Below are positions 63,038 through 64,000 of a stretch of 64,000 bases of DNA, one piece after another. Position numbers and translations under genes: made by a program. The DNA is from Alnus glutinosa (lineage: Eukaryota; Streptophyta; Magnoliopsida; Fagales; Betulaceae). The notes under the pieces were generated by a model. The model searched no databases. It saw only the letters and a program-made list of their open reading frames with translations, and was not told the DNA's origin. Every line of letters starts with the position of its first letter. Within the stretch, counting starts at the first letter, position 1. The DNA lies in NCBI RefSeq assembly GCF_958979055.1, contig NC_084890.1:26854116-26918115 (forward strand), read 5' to 3'.

Positions 63038-63472
63038 TGAAAGTTTAAACAGAAACTGGTTTTGGTTAATTAACCAAACCAGGGAGGATATGTTATTTAT
63101 ATTGATCAATGTACATTAGTTTTTGGAAAACTAACACAATACTTTACAACAACTAAATTAAATAAATAGAAACAAAGAGAGAAGAGGATGTCTTGGCCCG
63201 TGTAACAAGGCAGGAAACCAGGAGGTGAAGATGCAGCTCAAATCCTGGAAGGAATGCTGCTGCAGGTTGGCTGTGCAGACTAGTCTAGGATGCTGATGAT
63301 CAATCTTAGGTTCATGTGTATGCTGAGTCCCAAGGATGAATGCTGAGAAATGATGGAAGAGTAGCCAAAGGAGAGCAGGAGCTGAGTAACGGCTACTAGC
63401 CGTTACTCGGTAGTGACTAGGTTTTCCTCTGCATTCTGTTTTTCTGTTTCCACTAGGTTTACTTCCTTAACA
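63038..63472 (-). repeat. 5' LTR of the Copia element
   Basis: Same length and sequence as the 3' LTR apart from one base. It drives transcription leftwards; the TATA-like box lies at the mirrored position (about 63094-63101). Confidence 0.95.
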
Positions 63473-64000
63473 CAAAAAGCAAGCCCGAACCTTGTCATTT
63501 TTTTAAGTGGTTATAGCTAAATTTCAGACGTGCAAAAACATCTTCCATGCCTTCAATTTCTGCTCTTGTGCTTTTCAATTCTTCCAATGCATTCTTCCAA
63601 ACTCTCACATCATTGATTTTCCTCATGGCTCGTCCCACAGTGATGATTGCAAGTGGCAAGTGACCACATTCTTCAATAATCAGCTTTGCTGTGGATTCTA
63701 TTGCAGGAGAAAGAAATCCATCCATACATGCTTTATCAATGAACAAATTCCAGGCTTCCTGCTCAGAAAATACATCCACTTTGATTTCTCTATGTGTCTC
63801 CATGCCCCGACAGACTTCCATGAGTCGAGTAATGAATACTAACTTACAACCATTATCTTTATTTGGTTGTGGAATCCCCACCTCTTCTAAGATAAACTTA
63901 CTCCATAAATCATCTATGATTAGTGTAAATTTTTTCATTCTCTGCAAATGTTCAAATAATAGGGTTGATCTCCTCATCACATTTTGTTCGTAAGAGAGAT
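63473..64000 (-). pseudogene. NB-ARC-LRR resistance gene, NB-ARC part (runs off the window)
   Basis: Minus-strand frame open at the window edge. It has kinase-2 (FTLIIDDLW), RNBS-B ([13 protein letters not shown]), RNBS-C ([12 protein letters not shown]) and the GLPL-type CGHLPLAII; the P-loop lies outside the window. The spacing and wording are those of CC-NLRs of the RPS5 group. A T-run of seven at 63498-63504 (A-run on the sense strand) shifts the frame, giving a stop at 63495-63497; one base fewer would bring it into frame with the RNBS-D piece. It is joined to 56357-58050 except for this base and the Copia insertion. Confidence 0.9.

Larger units (their letters stand above)
58051..63472 (-). 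mobile_element. Young Ty1/Copia LTR retrotransposon inside the NLR gene
   Basis: Length 5422 bases with LTRs 58051-58485 and 63038-63472, 435 bases each, differing at one base (58210 T versus 63197 C). Ends are TG..CA; the 5-base target duplication CAAAA flanks it (58046-58050, 63473-63477). Next to the 5' LTR, on the minus strand, is the primer site TGGTATCAGAGCC (63037-63025), complementary to initiator tRNA-Met; next to the 3' LTR is a purine tract ending GCGGGGGGG. The gene order gag, protease, integrase, RT, RNase H is Copia. The lineage looks like Ale/Retrofit (from memory). It lies in the same orientation as the NLR. Confidence 0.96.

Overview
This is nuclear DNA of a flowering plant, most likely a dicot. 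It carries intron-containing genes of plant-only families (an LRR receptor kinase of the EFR/Xa21 type, a PII-2/RLP29-type LRR protein, peroxisomal glycolate oxidase, a CC-type NB-ARC-LRR resistance gene) set in AT-rich, heavily transposon-loaded DNA. Fagales-like woody plants use similar repeats in my memory, but the species cannot be fixed from the sequence alone. There is no operon structure; bacterial features (Shine-Dalgarno sites, CRISPR, att sites) do not apply.  Layout. 1-8.56 kb: the 3' three quarters of an Athila-type Ty3/gypsy retrotransposon (gag, protease, RT, RNase H, integrase, 3' LTR), broken by one stop and one frameshift and sitting in an older Copia gag remnant (8.56-10.5 kb) that is itself split by an antisense LTR. 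10.98-17.0 kb: a CACTA-like end, tandem repeats, poly-T tracts and MITEs. 17.03-21.25 kb: an apparently intact two-exon non-RD LRR receptor kinase. 23.16-29.27 kb: a decayed tandem paralogue of that kinase, opened by a 4.7 kb LTR-type insertion with target duplication TTAAC and cut off by TRIM elements. 30.98-33.60 kb: a segment that recurs at 44.53-47.82 kb. 33.6-34.76 kb: a three-exon minus-strand gene fragment beside a hAT-like terminus. 36.40-37.85 kb: an intact LRR receptor-like protein. 39.67-41.28 kb: a Pack-MULE carrying pieces of a DUF579/IRX15-like xylan gene. 41.71-42.19 kb: a MULE-type MITE. 43.9-47.8 kb: the second copy of the duplicated segment, preceded by an antisense LTR and containing a truncated LINE. 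49.1-54.5 kb: a complete 11-coding-exon glycolate oxidase gene with a 5'-UTR intron. 56.36-64.0 kb: a minus-strand NB-ARC-LRR gene interrupted by a very young 5.42 kb Copia element whose two 435 bp LTRs differ at one base.  Function. Four loci concern surface or intracellular immunity (the receptor kinase, its dead paralogue, the receptor-like protein and the broken NLR); one is a core photorespiratory enzyme. They are not a pathway. The window is mainly a record of how transposons capture, split and duplicate host genes. The observations most worth checking are the Pack-MULE, the two miniature LTR retrotransposon (TRIM) families, the duplicated segment, the possible hAT gene capture and the recent Copia hit on the NLR.
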